This document shows, piece after piece, positions 53,001 to 62,198 of a DNA stretch of 64,000 nucleotides. Position 1 is the stretch's first letter. Every line of letters starts with the position of its first letter. Where the stretch lies: NCBI GenBank assembly GCA_023954375.1, contig JAMLIC010000001.1:62001-126000 (forward strand), written 5' to 3'. The notes beneath the pieces were generated by a model. The model was given only the letters and a program-made list of their open reading frames with translations. It did no database searches and had not been told where the DNA came from. This DNA comes from Planctomycetota bacterium. GTDB lineage: Bacteria > Planctomycetota > J058. The position numbers and the translations under genes are program-made.

Positions 53001-55855
53001 CGAACCAGGTGTACTTCACCTTCGACCCGGCCGGCGCGCGCACCTACTTCGCCTACGACGCAGACGGGAATCGGCTGTCGACCCAGGTGCTCTTCGGCGC
53101 GGAGCGGCGCTCAACCTACTTCGACTACGACCGGGCCGGGCGCCAGATTCGACAGATCGCCGCGGACGGCGGAGAGACCTACTTCCAGCTCGACCTGGCC
53201 GGGAATCGGGTGCGACTGGTCGAGCCCGCCTATCCGGGTTTCGGGTTATCGACCTACTACGTCTATGACGGGCTGAACCGGGTTACCTGCAGCTACAACC
53301 TGCTGCTCGAGAAGACCTACTACGAATATGACGCGCGCGCGAGCCGGACACGGGAAATCGATCCGGTCGGCCGGGCCACCTACATGGCCTACGACGAATC
53401 CGGTCGCCTGGCCCGGCAGAGCAACGCCCTGGGGGAGTTCACCTACTTCCTCTACGACGCGCGCGGCAACCGCACGCGGGTCGTGAACCCGCTCGGGTAC
53501 GCGACCTACTTCCGCTTCGACCGCCTGAGCCGCACCACGCACCAGACGGACGCCTTGGGCGCGGTGACCTACGTGGGCTACGACACGGCAGGGAACCGGA
53601 CGCTCGTGTCGGACCCGCTGGGGCAGTCGACGTACCTGACCTACGACGGGCTGAACCGTCTCACGCACTCGAAGAACCAGTTGGCTGCTGTCACCTACCT
53701 GGTCTACGACAGTCGCTCCGCGACGACCCTCGTGCGGGACGCGGACGGGCGCGCGACGTACTTCGTCTACGACACGGCGGGCCGCCTCTCGCGGCAGCAC
53801 TACAAGAACCCAGTTGCCGGCGAGGCCCAGACGAGTCCGAGCTACTTCGCCTACGACGAGGTGAACCAGCTGCGGATCGTGGACGACCGCGTGGGTGGAC
53901 TGGGGATCAGTTACTTCGACTACGACGCCATGGACCGCCTGACGAAGAAGGTCACGGCGGCGGGCGCCATGTACTACAGCTACGACCTGAGCGGGCGCAA
54001 GCGCACGCTCAAGGACGCAAGCTTCAACGAGAACTATTACCTGTACGACGCTGCAGGCCGGCTCGTATGGGAGGTGCTCGACACCGGCCGCACCGCATAC
54101 TTCCTCTACGACGCCAGCGGGCGGGTCCTGCGCAAGCGCCTGCCATTCTCCCCAGGCGGCGTGGCGTACACCTCGTACTACACTTACGACGCAGCTGGCC
54201 GAGTGATCGGCACCGGGACTGGAGCGTCAACGGGTGGGACGTTGGCACTCCGGTCCTATCAGCGCGACGCCGCAGGACAGGTGCGGCGAATCTCCGAGGA
54301 CGACAACTCTCACACCTATCTCGACTACGACCCGGCGGGTCGTCTCACGCGCGAGGAATACAAGGACAAGTTTTCTACCGGCACAATTTACGGCTTCCGT
54401 TATGCATACGACCTCGCGGGAAATCGCACGAACATGAGCGTCCTCCTGTCCGGGGAGGAGTTCTACTACAGCTACAACACGCTCAATGCCGTCACGAGCA
54501 ACCACCACAGAACTGTCGCCGGGCCAAAGGAGACGGTCTACTACGCCTACGATACTGCCAGGCGAATGCTCTCTGCGAGGATCCACGGAGGAGTCAACCT
54601 GCAATCCGCCTACTTCTCCCATGACCAGCATGGGTGGATCACGGCCCTGGATTTCCGTAGGTCCACAACCCCCGATGCTCCGCGAGCGTTCGCCTACACC
54701 GGACTCGGCGAGCGAGTGGCCGTCGACGACGGCTCCGTCAGCTACTGGCAGTTCGACGGGTCGAAGCTGATCCTCGAGCGGTCTACTGGAGGAACCGACC
54801 AGCGTCGCTATCGCCACAACCAGAGCGCGCTTGACGCCGTGGGCAGCGTCCTCGAGCTCTATGCCCAGCCCGACGGGACCCCCTCCCTCTTCTATCCGCT
54901 GTTCGACGAGCGAGGAACGGTGCTCGAAGTCCGTATCGACACCGGCGGGCGGGCCGGCAACTACCGCGAGGACCGTTTCGGAGTCACTCTCGGGCAGCAG
55001 TCAACCTACCCCAACCTGGCCCAGAACCGTGCCCGGTGGGTGAGCCCCGCCTTCCTCAGGGTGCATACGAGCAACCAGCAGTTCTACTTAACTCGCACGG
55101 GGCTGTATCTGCCGGAGATCGCGGCAAGCACTGCGGATCCAGGATCCGTGACTCACGCCCTCACCGGGTCGGGAGGACCGGTTCTTGCTCGCGAGCGAAG
55201 CTTGCACGAAGCTCACTCCATGTTTGGACGTTGGACCGCCGCAGGACCAACGATCGGGCAGGAGGTCGAACCACATCCACGTCTAGGCCTGTTGCGCCGT
55301 GCCGAACCGGAGGAAGGGCGCTGGGGCCCCCTCGGTCCTCCCGATGTCCAGTCCGACGAGGCGGGGGCCGCCTCTCCTGAGGCTTCGGGTGCAGGGTGTA
55401 ACCCGCGCCGGAGAGGGGACGCATTTAGGTATGGTCGCGGCAACGGGTACACTGGCGACTACAATGATGTTGTGGGGGTAACTAACGTTCAATTGGGTGT
55501 CCTCCCGCCAGTAGAGTGCTTTACAAGGCGGGTGTTCCAGGCCATCAACAGCGGGTGGGGCCGTTGGAGTGAGGCGAAGGGGGGCCGCTCTGGTCCAGTG
55601 GTTGGGCCACCACGTAGCTACGACGAAGCATGCGCTTGGAGCCAGTGGTACCTGAAGGACACTTGCCGAAGCCACTGCATGAAAAATCTAGATTGCCCCG
55701 AAGGTCGCATAACACAGTGGCTCTACGAGGAGTGGTACCCCACTGGGAGAGTTGGGCTCCCGTCGTCAGGATTCGCATGTCTTACTGTCGCAGTCTGCGT
55801 CTGCATGATTGGAGAGTATCAGCCGGATATCCCTGGGGCGCGGGAGCATTGGTAG
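50042..55855 (+). CDS. Giant YD-repeat (Rhs-type) protein with unusual C terminus
   Basis: 1937 aa, GTG 50042. A beta-rich N terminus (about 1-270) contains a Pro/Glu/Asp linker. Then come about 55 YD repeats of about 21 residues with the pattern T-Y-F-x-Y-D-x-x-G-R-x-x-R-x-x-D (for example TYFAYDPEDRAN, TYFTYDAAGRQTHTKD). The repeat is unusually even and aromatic. The standard Rhs core ending DPxGL is replaced by WVSPAFLRVHTSNQQFYLTR, then a proline-rich stretch and a Cys-rich tip (CFTRRVF, DTCRSHCMKNLDC, FACLTVAVCVCMIGE). The tip DNA is AT-richer than the repeats. Likely exported, though no signal peptide is visible. The tip could be an effector or adhesive domain; I do not recognise it. 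Confidence 0.85.
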   Translation: MPAIVEPSPSGNRAVAVRPGQPLRLRADTAWNWFVRTNEGAWTQIGTSALEIFYTTSSSVTNRLTFDRVEIAIGSGASPDTSTTRHFDLCEGPPAVLWATGAMSNPAREEPPPRPWEGEDDDPPLGTPWVMPPADRTGFGTTLLETVSEADAGPANLFASWSPGIFVDTAGAIGVRTPFTNDARGLGPFPAIAAWYQGGLYFEHDFGKSRNLALTRVLYEESVAPNNVAIVRGDGRRNTYRLSGGVYTGAAAVRNTLTKSGGVFTETTPSGRVYRYNSAGRLERVVDRVGNPVYYSYDVNNRLQRIDGHPGQNAIGLVPYFTYNASGLLEKLLLQDASVPANTRETYFTYDANKNLLRIVGPENCITYFQYNPATRIQAITDPEGFRWYFAYDANGRVERVLDALGRPTYFSWTPASARGAKRDRAGTITYFRWGPFGSPEHVYNPATSSDYFRYDGDGNLINSRTRLGREWYYQYDSEFNRISMTDPLNARAYFAYDAQSLLRTYVDPLGRPTYMTYDAQRSRERWIDAVGGSAYYTYESTGLLRQKKDRRGSLTYMVWDTRGNVGRVVDPLQHTTYFGYNPANERTAQVDPLGRVSYFEFDKRGRLVRALDPTGSPSYWAYDARCNLVLQRDARMNATTYQYDGNSNRTRVTDALGNVTYFAYDPEDRANLLVNARGNPTYLTYDVLGRRQRQVDAYGGVTYFGYTTEHLFNLRIDARGNPTYFFHDRVGRQTHDKNALMREAYLGYDLAGQQVLARDRRLFSTYFQYDPRGWLRRTETAVGAVTYVAFDAEGNRERVVDPRGFATYFTYDAAGRQTHTKDVLGGVTYVGYDRAGQTILRLDQLGQPTYLAYDLAGRVQTQRDSAGLLSYLAYDRVGNRVHERIDYGTDQATTYFHYDPLNRQVRTIDAYGAQSYLAYDVVGNVERSVNVRGFATYFTYDRLERRTHAKDPVHFASTYLSYDPVGNVVARVDQQGATTYLTYDRANQVYFTFDPAGARTYFAYDADGNRLSTQVLFGAERRSTYFDYDRAGRQIRQIAADGGETYFQLDLAGNRVRLVEPAYPGFGLSTYYVYDGLNRVTCSYNLLLEKTYYEYDARASRTREIDPVGRATYMAYDESGRLARQSNALGEFTYFLYDARGNRTRVVNPLGYATYFRFDRLSRTTHQTDALGAVTYVGYDTAGNRTLVSDPLGQSTYLTYDGLNRLTHSKNQLAAVTYLVYDSRSATTLVRDADGRATYFVYDTAGRLSRQHYKNPVAGEAQTSPSYFAYDEVNQLRIVDDRVGGLGISYFDYDAMDRLTKKVTAAGAMYYSYDLSGRKRTLKDASFNENYYLYDAAGRLVWEVLDTGRTAYFLYDASGRVLRKRLPFSPGGVAYTSYYTYDAAGRVIGTGTGASTGGTLALRSYQRDAAGQVRRISEDDNSHTYLDYDPAGRLTREEYKDKFSTGTIYGFRYAYDLAGNRTNMSVLLSGEEFYYSYNTLNAVTSNHHRTVAGPKETVYYAYDTARRMLSARIHGGVNLQSAYFSHDQHGWITALDFRRSTTPDAPRAFAYTGLGERVAVDDGSVSYWQFDGSKLILERSTGGTDQRRYRHNQSALDAVGSVLELYAQPDGTPSLFYPLFDERGTVLEVRIDTGGRAGNYREDRFGVTLGQQSTYPNLAQNRARWVSPAFLRVHTSNQQFYLTRTGLYLPEIAASTADPGSVTHALTGSGGPVLARERSLHEAHSMFGRWTAAGPTIGQEVEPHPRLGLLRRAEPEEGRWGPLGPPDVQSDEAGAASPEASGAGCNPRRRGDAFRYGRGNGYTGDYNDVVGVTNVQLGVLPPVECFTRRVFQAINSGWGRWSEAKGGRSGPVVGPPRSYDEACAWSQWYLKDTCRSHCMKNLDCPEGRITQWLYEEWYPTGRVGLPSSGFACLTVAVCVCMIGEYQPDIPGAREHW

Positions 55856-55882
55856 TCGCACGCTTGCTTGGAGAGTGTTGGC

Positions 55883-56965
55883 ATGGATAACTGCTCGGAA
55901 CTCGAGAAACAGGAGTTCCCTCTGGCGAAGCCTCAGCCGTCCGCCTCGACATACAGCGTCCGCCTACGATGTCCATACTGTCATGATTCCGTAGCTGCGG
56001 GCGGAGTGGGGTTGACCGCTTGTGGTGCCTGTTTTGCCTTACAGCATGCCTCGTGCTGGAAGGAAGGAGGAGGGTGTGCCGCCTGTAAGTCTGCAAGGCC
56101 CCTCGCCTTGGCAGAGAATGTGACCGTGTCCCGGCTGCTGATCTGGCTGCTCGCCTGCAGCATAGTTGGCTTGCTAGTCGGCGTCTCTGTGAACCGCCGC
56201 TTGTCTGTTGAGTCGGTTTCTGGGGGTGGTGGTCAAGGCTCTCTGCTGGACGACGGGTCACGGGTGTCATTCCCACTGCTGGTCGATGAGGCTGTGTTGC
56301 CGGTCAACGATTCTCTTGAGGTTAGTGCGGCGGAGCCTGGTGATGGCTTGTATGTGAATCCGGTGGACGGGAGTGTGATGATCCGTGTGCCCGCCGGTTC
56401 CGTAACTCTCGCGACTGGCGAGGTCGCGCATGTTTCAAAGGATTTCTTCATAGGCCAGACTGAGGTAACCTGGGCGCAGTTCGTTGCGTTCTGCAAGTCC
56501 ACTGGTTATGAGAGCCATCAGCCGAGATCCTACTCCAGCCGCACGGGAGTGGTTGATTCTTTGGATGGTCCGGTGAACTGGGTGTCGTGGGAAGAGGCGC
56601 AGGCCTACTGCCGATGGGCTCGACTGCGCCTTCCGCGGGAGGCCGAGTGGGAGCGTGCAGCCCGTGGGTCGCATGGGGGCGCTTACCCTTGGGGGGATGC
56701 TCCATTTTCCGTCGAGAGGCCACAAGCCAACCTTGCTATTGGGCGCTACGCGACGCCGGTCGGTTCATTTCCTGGTGGAGCTTCCCCCTTTGGCTGTCTC
56801 GACATGGCTGGAAACGTGGCCGAGTGGCTTGACTCGCACTATGAAGACGGAAGCCAGGCTCGTGTGATTCGCGGAGGCTCGTTCATGGGTCGATTGTGGG
56901 ACGTTCGCCGAAGTGGCTGGCCGTCTGAACGTATGTGGGACGTCGGTTTTCGTGTTGCTCGATAG
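55883..56965 (+). CDS. Prokaryotic-RING + membrane helix + FGE-sulfatase domain protein
   Basis: 360 aa from ATG 55883 (GGAGAG upstream; the TTG at 55868 is less likely). Residues about 30-70 have paired Cys/His, CPYCHDSV, CGACFALQHASCW, CAAC, in the prokaryotic RING-1 style. A helix VSRLLIWLLACSIVGLLVGV (about 88-107) would place the C terminus outside. Residues about 155-360 are an FGE-sulfatase domain: FFIGQTEVTWAQFVAFC, LRLPREAEWERAARG, GCLDMAGNVAEWLDS, RVIRGGSF. Such domains act as formylglycine enzymes or as structural C-type-lectin-like folds; catalytic Cys assignment is not possible by eye. It follows the YD-repeat gene by 27 bp, so the two may function together. Confidence 0.8.
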   Translation: MDNCSELEKQEFPLAKPQPSASTYSVRLRCPYCHDSVAAGGVGLTACGACFALQHASCWKEGGGCAACKSARPLALAENVTVSRLLIWLLACSIVGLLVGVSVNRRLSVESVSGGGGQGSLLDDGSRVSFPLLVDEAVLPVNDSLEVSAAEPGDGLYVNPVDGSVMIRVPAGSVTLATGEVAHVSKDFFIGQTEVTWAQFVAFCKSTGYESHQPRSYSSRTGVVDSLDGPVNWVSWEEAQAYCRWARLRLPREAEWERAARGSHGGAYPWGDAPFSVERPQANLAIGRYATPVGSFPGGASPFGCLDMAGNVAEWLDSHYEDGSQARVIRGGSFMGRLWDVRRSGWPSERMWDVGFRVAR

Positions 56966-58631
56966 TTCTACTGTGCCACGTGTGCCGGATGGCCGGCGCG
57001 GACGCCGCGCCGGCTGCTGGTTTCCTGGCACCGGCGGTGTCGTAGCGCCGCGCTAAGAGATGGCGGCGATGAGAGTTCACGCCGAGACCCGGCGCCGCAC
57101 CGGATTGGCATCCGATTTGTACGCGGGCCTTGGATGCGAACGAAGACGACGAAGGACGCGGTGGCCGTGCTCCTCCAGGACTGCGTGGTGGAGCCCGAGA
57201 CGCTCGCACCTATGCTCGAGAGGCTCCGTGATTTCGCGGGACGCTACCAGCCGCACTTCGTGCGAAGTGAGCAGCGCGATCTGGGCTTGATGTATCTCGA
57301 AGGTCTGCTGAGCTCGCTCGAACGGAAGTCCATCGAGCCGATCGCCACCGACCACGGGCGTGCTCGACGCGGGCTGCAGCGTTTCGTTGGTGCCGGGCTT
57401 TGGGATGACGAGCCGCTGCTGGCCGAGCTTCGCGCCCATGTTCGAGAGGAACTCGGCGACGACGACGGAGCCCTGATCCTCGACCCCTCCTCGTTCCCGA
57501 AGAAGGGAACGGAGTCGGTCGGCGTGAAGCGCCAATGGTGCGGACGACTCGGCAAGCAGGACAACTGCCAGATCGGCGTGTTCATGAGCTACGAGTCGGC
57601 GAAAGGCCACAGCTTGGTCGATCACCGCCTCTACCTGCCGCAGGAGTGGGCGGAGGATCCGGCGCGACGCGCGAAGTGTCACGTACCCGAGGAGATCGAG
57701 TTCCTCACGACATGGCAGATCGCGGACAAGCAGCTAGTCGACTTCGCCGCGGACTTCCCTCATCGATGGGTTCTCGCCGACGAGGAGTTTGGCCGCGTTG
57801 GAGAGTTCCGCCGACGACTCCAGGCTCGCAACGAGAGGTACCTGCTCTCGGTCGACTGCACGACCTCGTTCGAGGATCTCCGCGTCGCCGCGCCAAAGTG
57901 GAAGGGTATCGGACGTCCTCCGACGCGGCGTCCCCCGGTTCAAGCGCAGGCATGGGCGTCGCGGCGCAAGAACTGGACGCGGATCTTCGTCCGGAGCGGC
58001 GAGAAGGCCCCGATCGAGGTCCACGCCGCGTGCACGACGATCGAAGCTGCCACGCAGACCTCGGTCGAGCGCCTCGTGGTCATTCGCTTGATGGGTGAGA
58101 AGCCCGAGTACCGGTACTGGGTCACCAACGACCTCGAGTCCAGCCTCGAAGACCTGGTACGAGTGACGGCCAGGCGTCACTGGGTCGAACAGGACTTCCA
58201 AAGAGCGAAGGGGGAAGTGGGACTGGACCACTACGAGGTGCGCTCCTGGGTCGGATGGCACCACCACATGACGCTCGCCTGTCTGGCCCTCTTCTTCCTC
58301 GCGCTCGAGCAGCGCCGAGTCGGGGGGAAAAACCTGCGCAGTGACAGTTCAGCAGGTGAAGTGGGCGATCAGCGAGCTCCTACGAAATCCGCAGGCTGAC
58401 CTGCGGCGCCTCGCCGAACGGATGAGCCGCCAGCTCACGCGAAACGAGCAGGCGCGTATCGACCACTGGCTCGCCAACGCCGAGCGGCTCCCACCTCCCC
58501 GTTTCCCTCCGTGATCTTCAGCGCGGGCGCTGCGGGCTGCGCCTTGCGCTCTGACGCCCGTCCATGTCCATCAACCCGGCGCAGCCCGCAGCGCCCGCGC
58601 CTCCTGGGATGGCCCAGGCGGCACAGTAGAA
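56966..58631 (+). mobile_element. IS701-family insertion sequence (1666 bp)
   Basis: Inverted ends start TTCTACTGTGCC (12 bp perfect, about 18 of 21 overall). The flanking duplication is ATAG (56962-56965 and 58632-58635), matching the 4-bp duplication of IS701. One transposase gene. The left copy of ATAG supplies the TAG stop of the RING/FGE gene, so that protein is unaltered, but its downstream hairpin is now displaced to 58641. Confidence 0.93.
57134..58514 (+). pseudogene. IS701-family DDE transposase, 3' frame break
   Basis: ATG 57134 opens a 421-codon frame with the DDE_5 pattern of IS701: LILDPSSFPKKGTESVGVKR (first Asp), RWVLADEEFG (second Asp) and RHWVEQDFQRAKGEVGLDHY (Glu), then HHHMTLACLALFFLALEQRR. 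At about 58325-58335, in a run of six G and five A, the reading shifts by one base. The proper C terminus (VTVQQVKWAISELLRN, then WLANAERLPPPRFPP) follows in the next frame and stops at 58514. Either a one-base insertion or programmed frameshifting would explain it. The core is intact, so the element may still be active if the shift is tolerated. Confidence 0.88.
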
Positions 58632-58640
58632 ATAGTTCCT

Positions 58641-58692
58641 GGCCGGATCGGCGTGGCACGAGCCGCAGAGTCACGCCACGCCGATTCCGGCC
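58641..58692. terminator. Displaced hairpin of the RING/FGE gene
   Basis: GGCCGGATCGGCGTGGC (58641-58657) pairs with the arm at 58675-58692 with one bulge. Before the IS701 insertion it began a few bases after the TAG stop of the RING/FGE gene, where a terminator belongs. No T-run is present. Confidence 0.6.
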
Positions 58693-59233
58693 CTCGCTCG
58701 CGACGGGGAGGCCGAGATCCTTCCAGGGTCGATCAAGCACGAAGACGGTTCTGCCGGGCCCAATGTGCCAATTGCGCATCAAAGCGCATCGCGTTCGTGC
58801 GATTGCCACGACCTTCTGGGCTGTCCAGGCCGTCGAGTCGGTCTGACGAAGAACGCGTGCCTGGTGCGCGGCCGCCGCCGCCCGCGTCACGCACCTGCCC
58901 TGCGGCGCGCTCGTGGAGGCGAGGCGCGCCGTGTCGGCCGCGCGAGGGCTCGCCGACCGCGCACGCGACGTCGCCGCGCTCTTTCGAGACCTCGTGTCCC
59001 GGGCTGGACGGGCCATCATGGACCGCCTCGCGGTCTGCGGGCACCTCGCCGGGCTCTGGGGGGCCCCCTACCGGTGGGACCCACGCCGCCGACGCCTCCT
59101 CGCGCTCGGCCGATCGTTCTGGGTGCGGCGAGCTCCCGGAACTCGTGACCCGCCATGAGCCCGCCCCCTCCGCGGGGCCGTCCACGAACTCGGTGCTCGG
59201 CGGCGGCCGCGACCTCGGCGATCTCTGGGGCCC
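58693..59233. other. Gap before the second transposase; possible left end and gene fragment
   Basis: No intact gene. TGTGCCAATTGCGCATC at 58763 could be the TGT-type left end of the second transposon, but its right end is outside the window, so this cannot be tested here. A plus-strand fragment at about 58890-59158 (ARDVAALFRDLVSRAGRAIM, LAGLWGAPYRWDPRRRRLL) has a fair codon pattern but no family I know. Confidence 0.35.
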
Positions 59234-59991
59234 ATGTCCCGCGACGTGCCACGGCGCCTCTCAGCCGACGCCCTCCTGCGCTACCAGGTCGTCTCGCTCG
59301 TCCGAGCGCGCCTCCTCGCGGGCGTCGACCTCGTCACGGCGGTGACCGAGGTCGCCGCCATGGAGCACGCTGCGCCCGGCGACGACGTGCTGCGTCGCGT
59401 GAGCGCGCGCAGCGTCTACCGCTGGGTCGCGCGGCACGCCGAGGGCGGCGTCGCGGCCGTGGCGCGCGGCCTCCTGGAGGACCGGCACGACGTGGACCGC
59501 ACAACCGTCTTCCGCGCGCTCGTGCGCATGAAGGTCGCCACCGGAAGGGCCAAGCAGCAGCGCGACCGGGACGTCCGCCGCTTCGCCTACCAGCACCGCA
59601 TGGAGCTCGTCCTCGCCGACGGCAAGCACTTCCGGGCCGGCCCCGCTCGCGCTCGCCGGGTGGGCCTTCTTCTTTCTCGACGACGTCACGCGCCTGGGCC
59701 TCCACGTCGTGGTCGGGACCTCGGAGTCGTCCGCGCTCTTCCTCCGCGGCCTCCACGCCGTCCTGCGGGACCACGGCCGCATGGGAGTCCTCTACCTCGA
59801 CCGCGGCCCCGGCTTCGTCGCGCAAGTCGTCGCCGAGGTGTGCCGCCGCCTCGGGATCGCTCTCCTCCATGGCGAGCGCCGGTATCCGGAAGGCCACGGC
59901 AAGATCGAGCGCTTCAACCAGACGGGCGGTCATGCGCTCCTCCGCAGCCTCTCCGGGCGCGCGGACGTCGATCCGGACTGCGCCGCGCTCG
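59234..59991 (+). pseudogene. DDE transposase of the second transposon, 5' part
   Basis: ATG 59234. The N-terminal HTH region includes RVSARSVYRWVARHAEGGVA. The text then jumps to LEDRHDVDRTTVFRALVRMK, so the usual linker is probably deleted. Catalytic residues are readable: D in LVLADGKHFRAG, D in GVLYLDRGPGF, E in EGHGKIERFNQ. A frame break near 59645 moves frame 2 to frame 0. The gene is cut at CGCTCG (59986-59991) by the IS1634-like element and continues at 62205; the restored junction reads DCAALEVRLGHW. Related to, but clearly diverged from, the transposase at 35567. Confidence 0.82.
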
Positions 59992-60316
59992 CCCACGTTC
60001 AAGGGATCCCAGATCGGCGCCTAGCATTTCTGATGGTTGCCAAGTAACGCGGACATGCTGCCGCCTCCCGCTGGCTCGACTGAGCAGCCCGGCGGGTGGC
60101 ACCGCCGGCAGCCCGCATCGCCGATGCCAAGGGTGCAGGGCCGCATGCCGGCGCTTTGCGCCTCTCCGTGGCTGTCCGATCGTCCCTCCTGAGACGCATT
60201 CGATGCGCATCTGCACCGCAGCGACGAACGGGGCTGGCCACAGCTCGCCTTCGGTCCGGCGCGACGCGTGCGCAGGCGATCTTGCCGGCGGCCCGCCGTC
60301 GTGCGAGGAGGAGCGC

Positions 60317-60532
60317 GTGGACGGCACGCAGCAGAGCTCCGGGCGACTCGACGAACTCCTTCTCATCGCCAACGAGCTGAGACGGCTCGGCGTCGCCTCG
60401 CTCGTCGACGAGCGCGTGCCGGCGGACCCACGGAGCCGTGTCACCCACCCACGGCCAGTGCGTCGAGGCCCTGATCGCGTCGATCCTCCTTGGGACGACA
60501 CGCTCTACTCGATCAGCGAGACGCTCGAGCCC
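60317..60532 (+). pseudogene. IS1634-like transposase, N-terminal block
   Basis: GTG 60317 after GAGGAG. It starts with a DUF4277-like N terminus (RLDELLLIANELRRLGVASL, VDERVPADPRSR), then, after a frame break near 60450, HGQCVEALIASILLG, and after another, DTLYSISETLEP. The coding sense then switches to the other strand at 60533. Confidence 0.75.
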
Positions 60533-61376
60533 TGAGCTTCTCGCGCTCCTTGGCCTTGCGGCCCGCAGCTGACGCCGCGCGCTGGTCGCGGAGAGTCGAG
60601 GACTCGACGACGACAAGGCGCAGCTGCAGGTCGTGGCGCTCGGGCTCGCCCTCCAGCACCCTCTCGCCCTCCTCCTCCCACTGGTAGGTCATTTCGAAGG
60701 AGCGCCCGATCCACTCCTTGGTCGGCGCTTGCGGCTCGGGTGGATTGTCTGGATCCAACTCAGGGTAGACCGCCTTGAAGACCGTGACCGGCTCGTCGGC
60801 CGTGATCGCCGCGCGAGAGGCCTCGAAGGCGCGGCCCCAGAGCTTCGTGTTGCGCGGGAGCATGGTCACGACATGCATGCCGTGGCGCTGGGCGAGGACG
60901 AGCAAAGAACTTCGAGTCGCCGACGAGCGTGGTGCCCCGGGGCTCGGGCAGGACCTGTGCCAGCTGCTCGAGTATGAAGCGCGTCTCGAGCACGTCGGAG
61001 CGGTTGCCTGAGGCGGCGCGTCCGAAGGCGGGGACCGCGCCGTCGGCCGTGACGGAGAACCCGTAGACGATCTGCTTCAGGTCGCTTCGCTTGTCTTTGC
61101 TGTGGCCGCGTGCGACGTGCGGTATCGCCTGGGGGTCCTCGGGATCGTCGGGCTCAGAGGACAGGCTGTACTCGCCTAGAACGAGACGGAGGTCGTGTCG
61201 AGGTGCATGCGCTTGAGGTCGAGCTCGTGGACCTTCACCGCTCGAAGGAGGGCCGCGTTCGACACCGGCACGACGCCCGCCTCGAAGAGGGCGTCGATGG
61301 CCGCTGCCACGCGCACGTCATGAAAGTGGCGCGCCGTGGTGCCTGCCCAGCCGAACGTCAGCTCCAGGTCATGAGA
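60533..61376 (-). pseudogene. IS1634-like transposase, inverted central block
   Basis: Read on the minus strand from 61376: HDLELTFGWAGTTARHFHDV continues the N-terminal block. Then come KRMHLDTTSV (first Asp), RGHSKDKRSDLKQIVYGF, PEPRGTTLVGDSKFF (second Asp) and, after a break near 60905, VLAQRHGMHVVTMLPRN, ending KEREKL where the plus-strand C-terminal block takes over (STKARAEKREFQCEADAVRA). The 844-bp block is therefore inverted relative to both ends. Confidence 0.8.
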
Positions 61377-62191
61377 GCACGAAGGCGCGCGCCGAGAAGC
61401 GCGAGTTCCAGTGCGAGGCAGACGCGGTCCGGGCCGGAGACGCCTTCCGAGAGCGGCATGGCCCCGACTTCCACATCCTGCGGACGACCGCGCTCCGCGA
61501 GGAGCGCCGGGCCAAGCGCGCCCAGCGCGGCCGCCCGCGCGCCGACGAAGCTCCTGCCATGGAGACGTTCTGGCGTGTCCAGGTCGAGATCGACGACGAC
61601 CCGCAGATCCTCGAGGAGCTGGTGTTCCGGGAGAGCTGCTACGTGCTCGTCACGACGCTTCCACGCGAAGGGGCGGGCGCCGCCACCGACGAAGACGTGT
61701 TCGACTACTACCGCGAGCAGAACGCCGTCGAGGGAGCGTTCCGCTGGGCCAAGAACCCGCTCGTGGTCGCGCCCGTCTTCCTCAAGACGAACGAGCGGAT
61801 CGCAGCGCTGGCGCTCGTCTACGTCCTGGCGCTCATGACTTACGCGCTCATCCAGCGGCACGCGCGCACGCGACTCGCCAGCATGGGAGCCGTCGTCCCA
61901 GGCAATCGCGGCGTCACCAAGACGCCGACCGCCGAGGTGCTCTTCCGACTGTTCCACGGCATCGACGTCGTTCGGAGTGGGCCCGGCGAGCCGGTGACCG
62001 TCACCCGCATCACCCAGTCGCAGCTCGACGCGCTCCAGATCCTCGAGCACCCGATCCTCGAGCACCCCTGCGTCCGCTTCAACGCGCCGCGTGAGTCAGG
62101 CCGGCCTCGGGACAAGGCCTACGAGAACTGGAAGCGGGACCGGGAACGGCCGCAGCAAGCTTATTCCGATTCGCCACCTGGGATCCCTTGA
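61377..62191 (+). pseudogene. IS1634-like transposase, C-terminal block
   Basis: After an early frame break (near 61400) this block reads AGDAFRERHGPDFHILRTTA, a basic linker, FWRVQVEIDDDPQILEELVF and YREQNAVEGAFRWAKNP, which carries the third catalytic residue (Glu) in the YREK-like helix, followed by ALALVYVLALMTYALIQRHA. The stop lies inside the right inverted repeat, as is common for IS genes. Confidence 0.82.
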
Positions 62192-62198
62192 ATGTGGG

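Larger units (their letters stand above)
59992..62198 (+). mobile_element. IS1634-like insertion sequence (2207 bp) with internal inversion
   Basis: Inverted repeats of 21 bp with one mismatch (59992-60012, 62178-62198; core TTCAAGGGATCCCAG) are flanked by CGCTCG direct repeats (59986-59991, 62199-62204). Removing 2213 bp (2 mod 3) explains the frame change of the split transposase from 0 to 2. The IS transposase is in three blocks: plus, minus, plus, with frame breaks. 60013-60316 is non-coding. The element cannot encode a functional transposase as it stands. Confidence 0.9.

Noticed and set aside
51000..53800. Tandem DNA repeat array or CRISPR in the YD-repeat gene
   Set aside because: The periodicity is at protein level (about 63 nt with changing bases) within one open frame.
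59992..60012. Treating the TTCAAGGGATCCCAG dyad as a terminator
   Set aside because: Its partner is 2.2 kb away and both copies border CGCTCG direct repeats, so they are IS ends.
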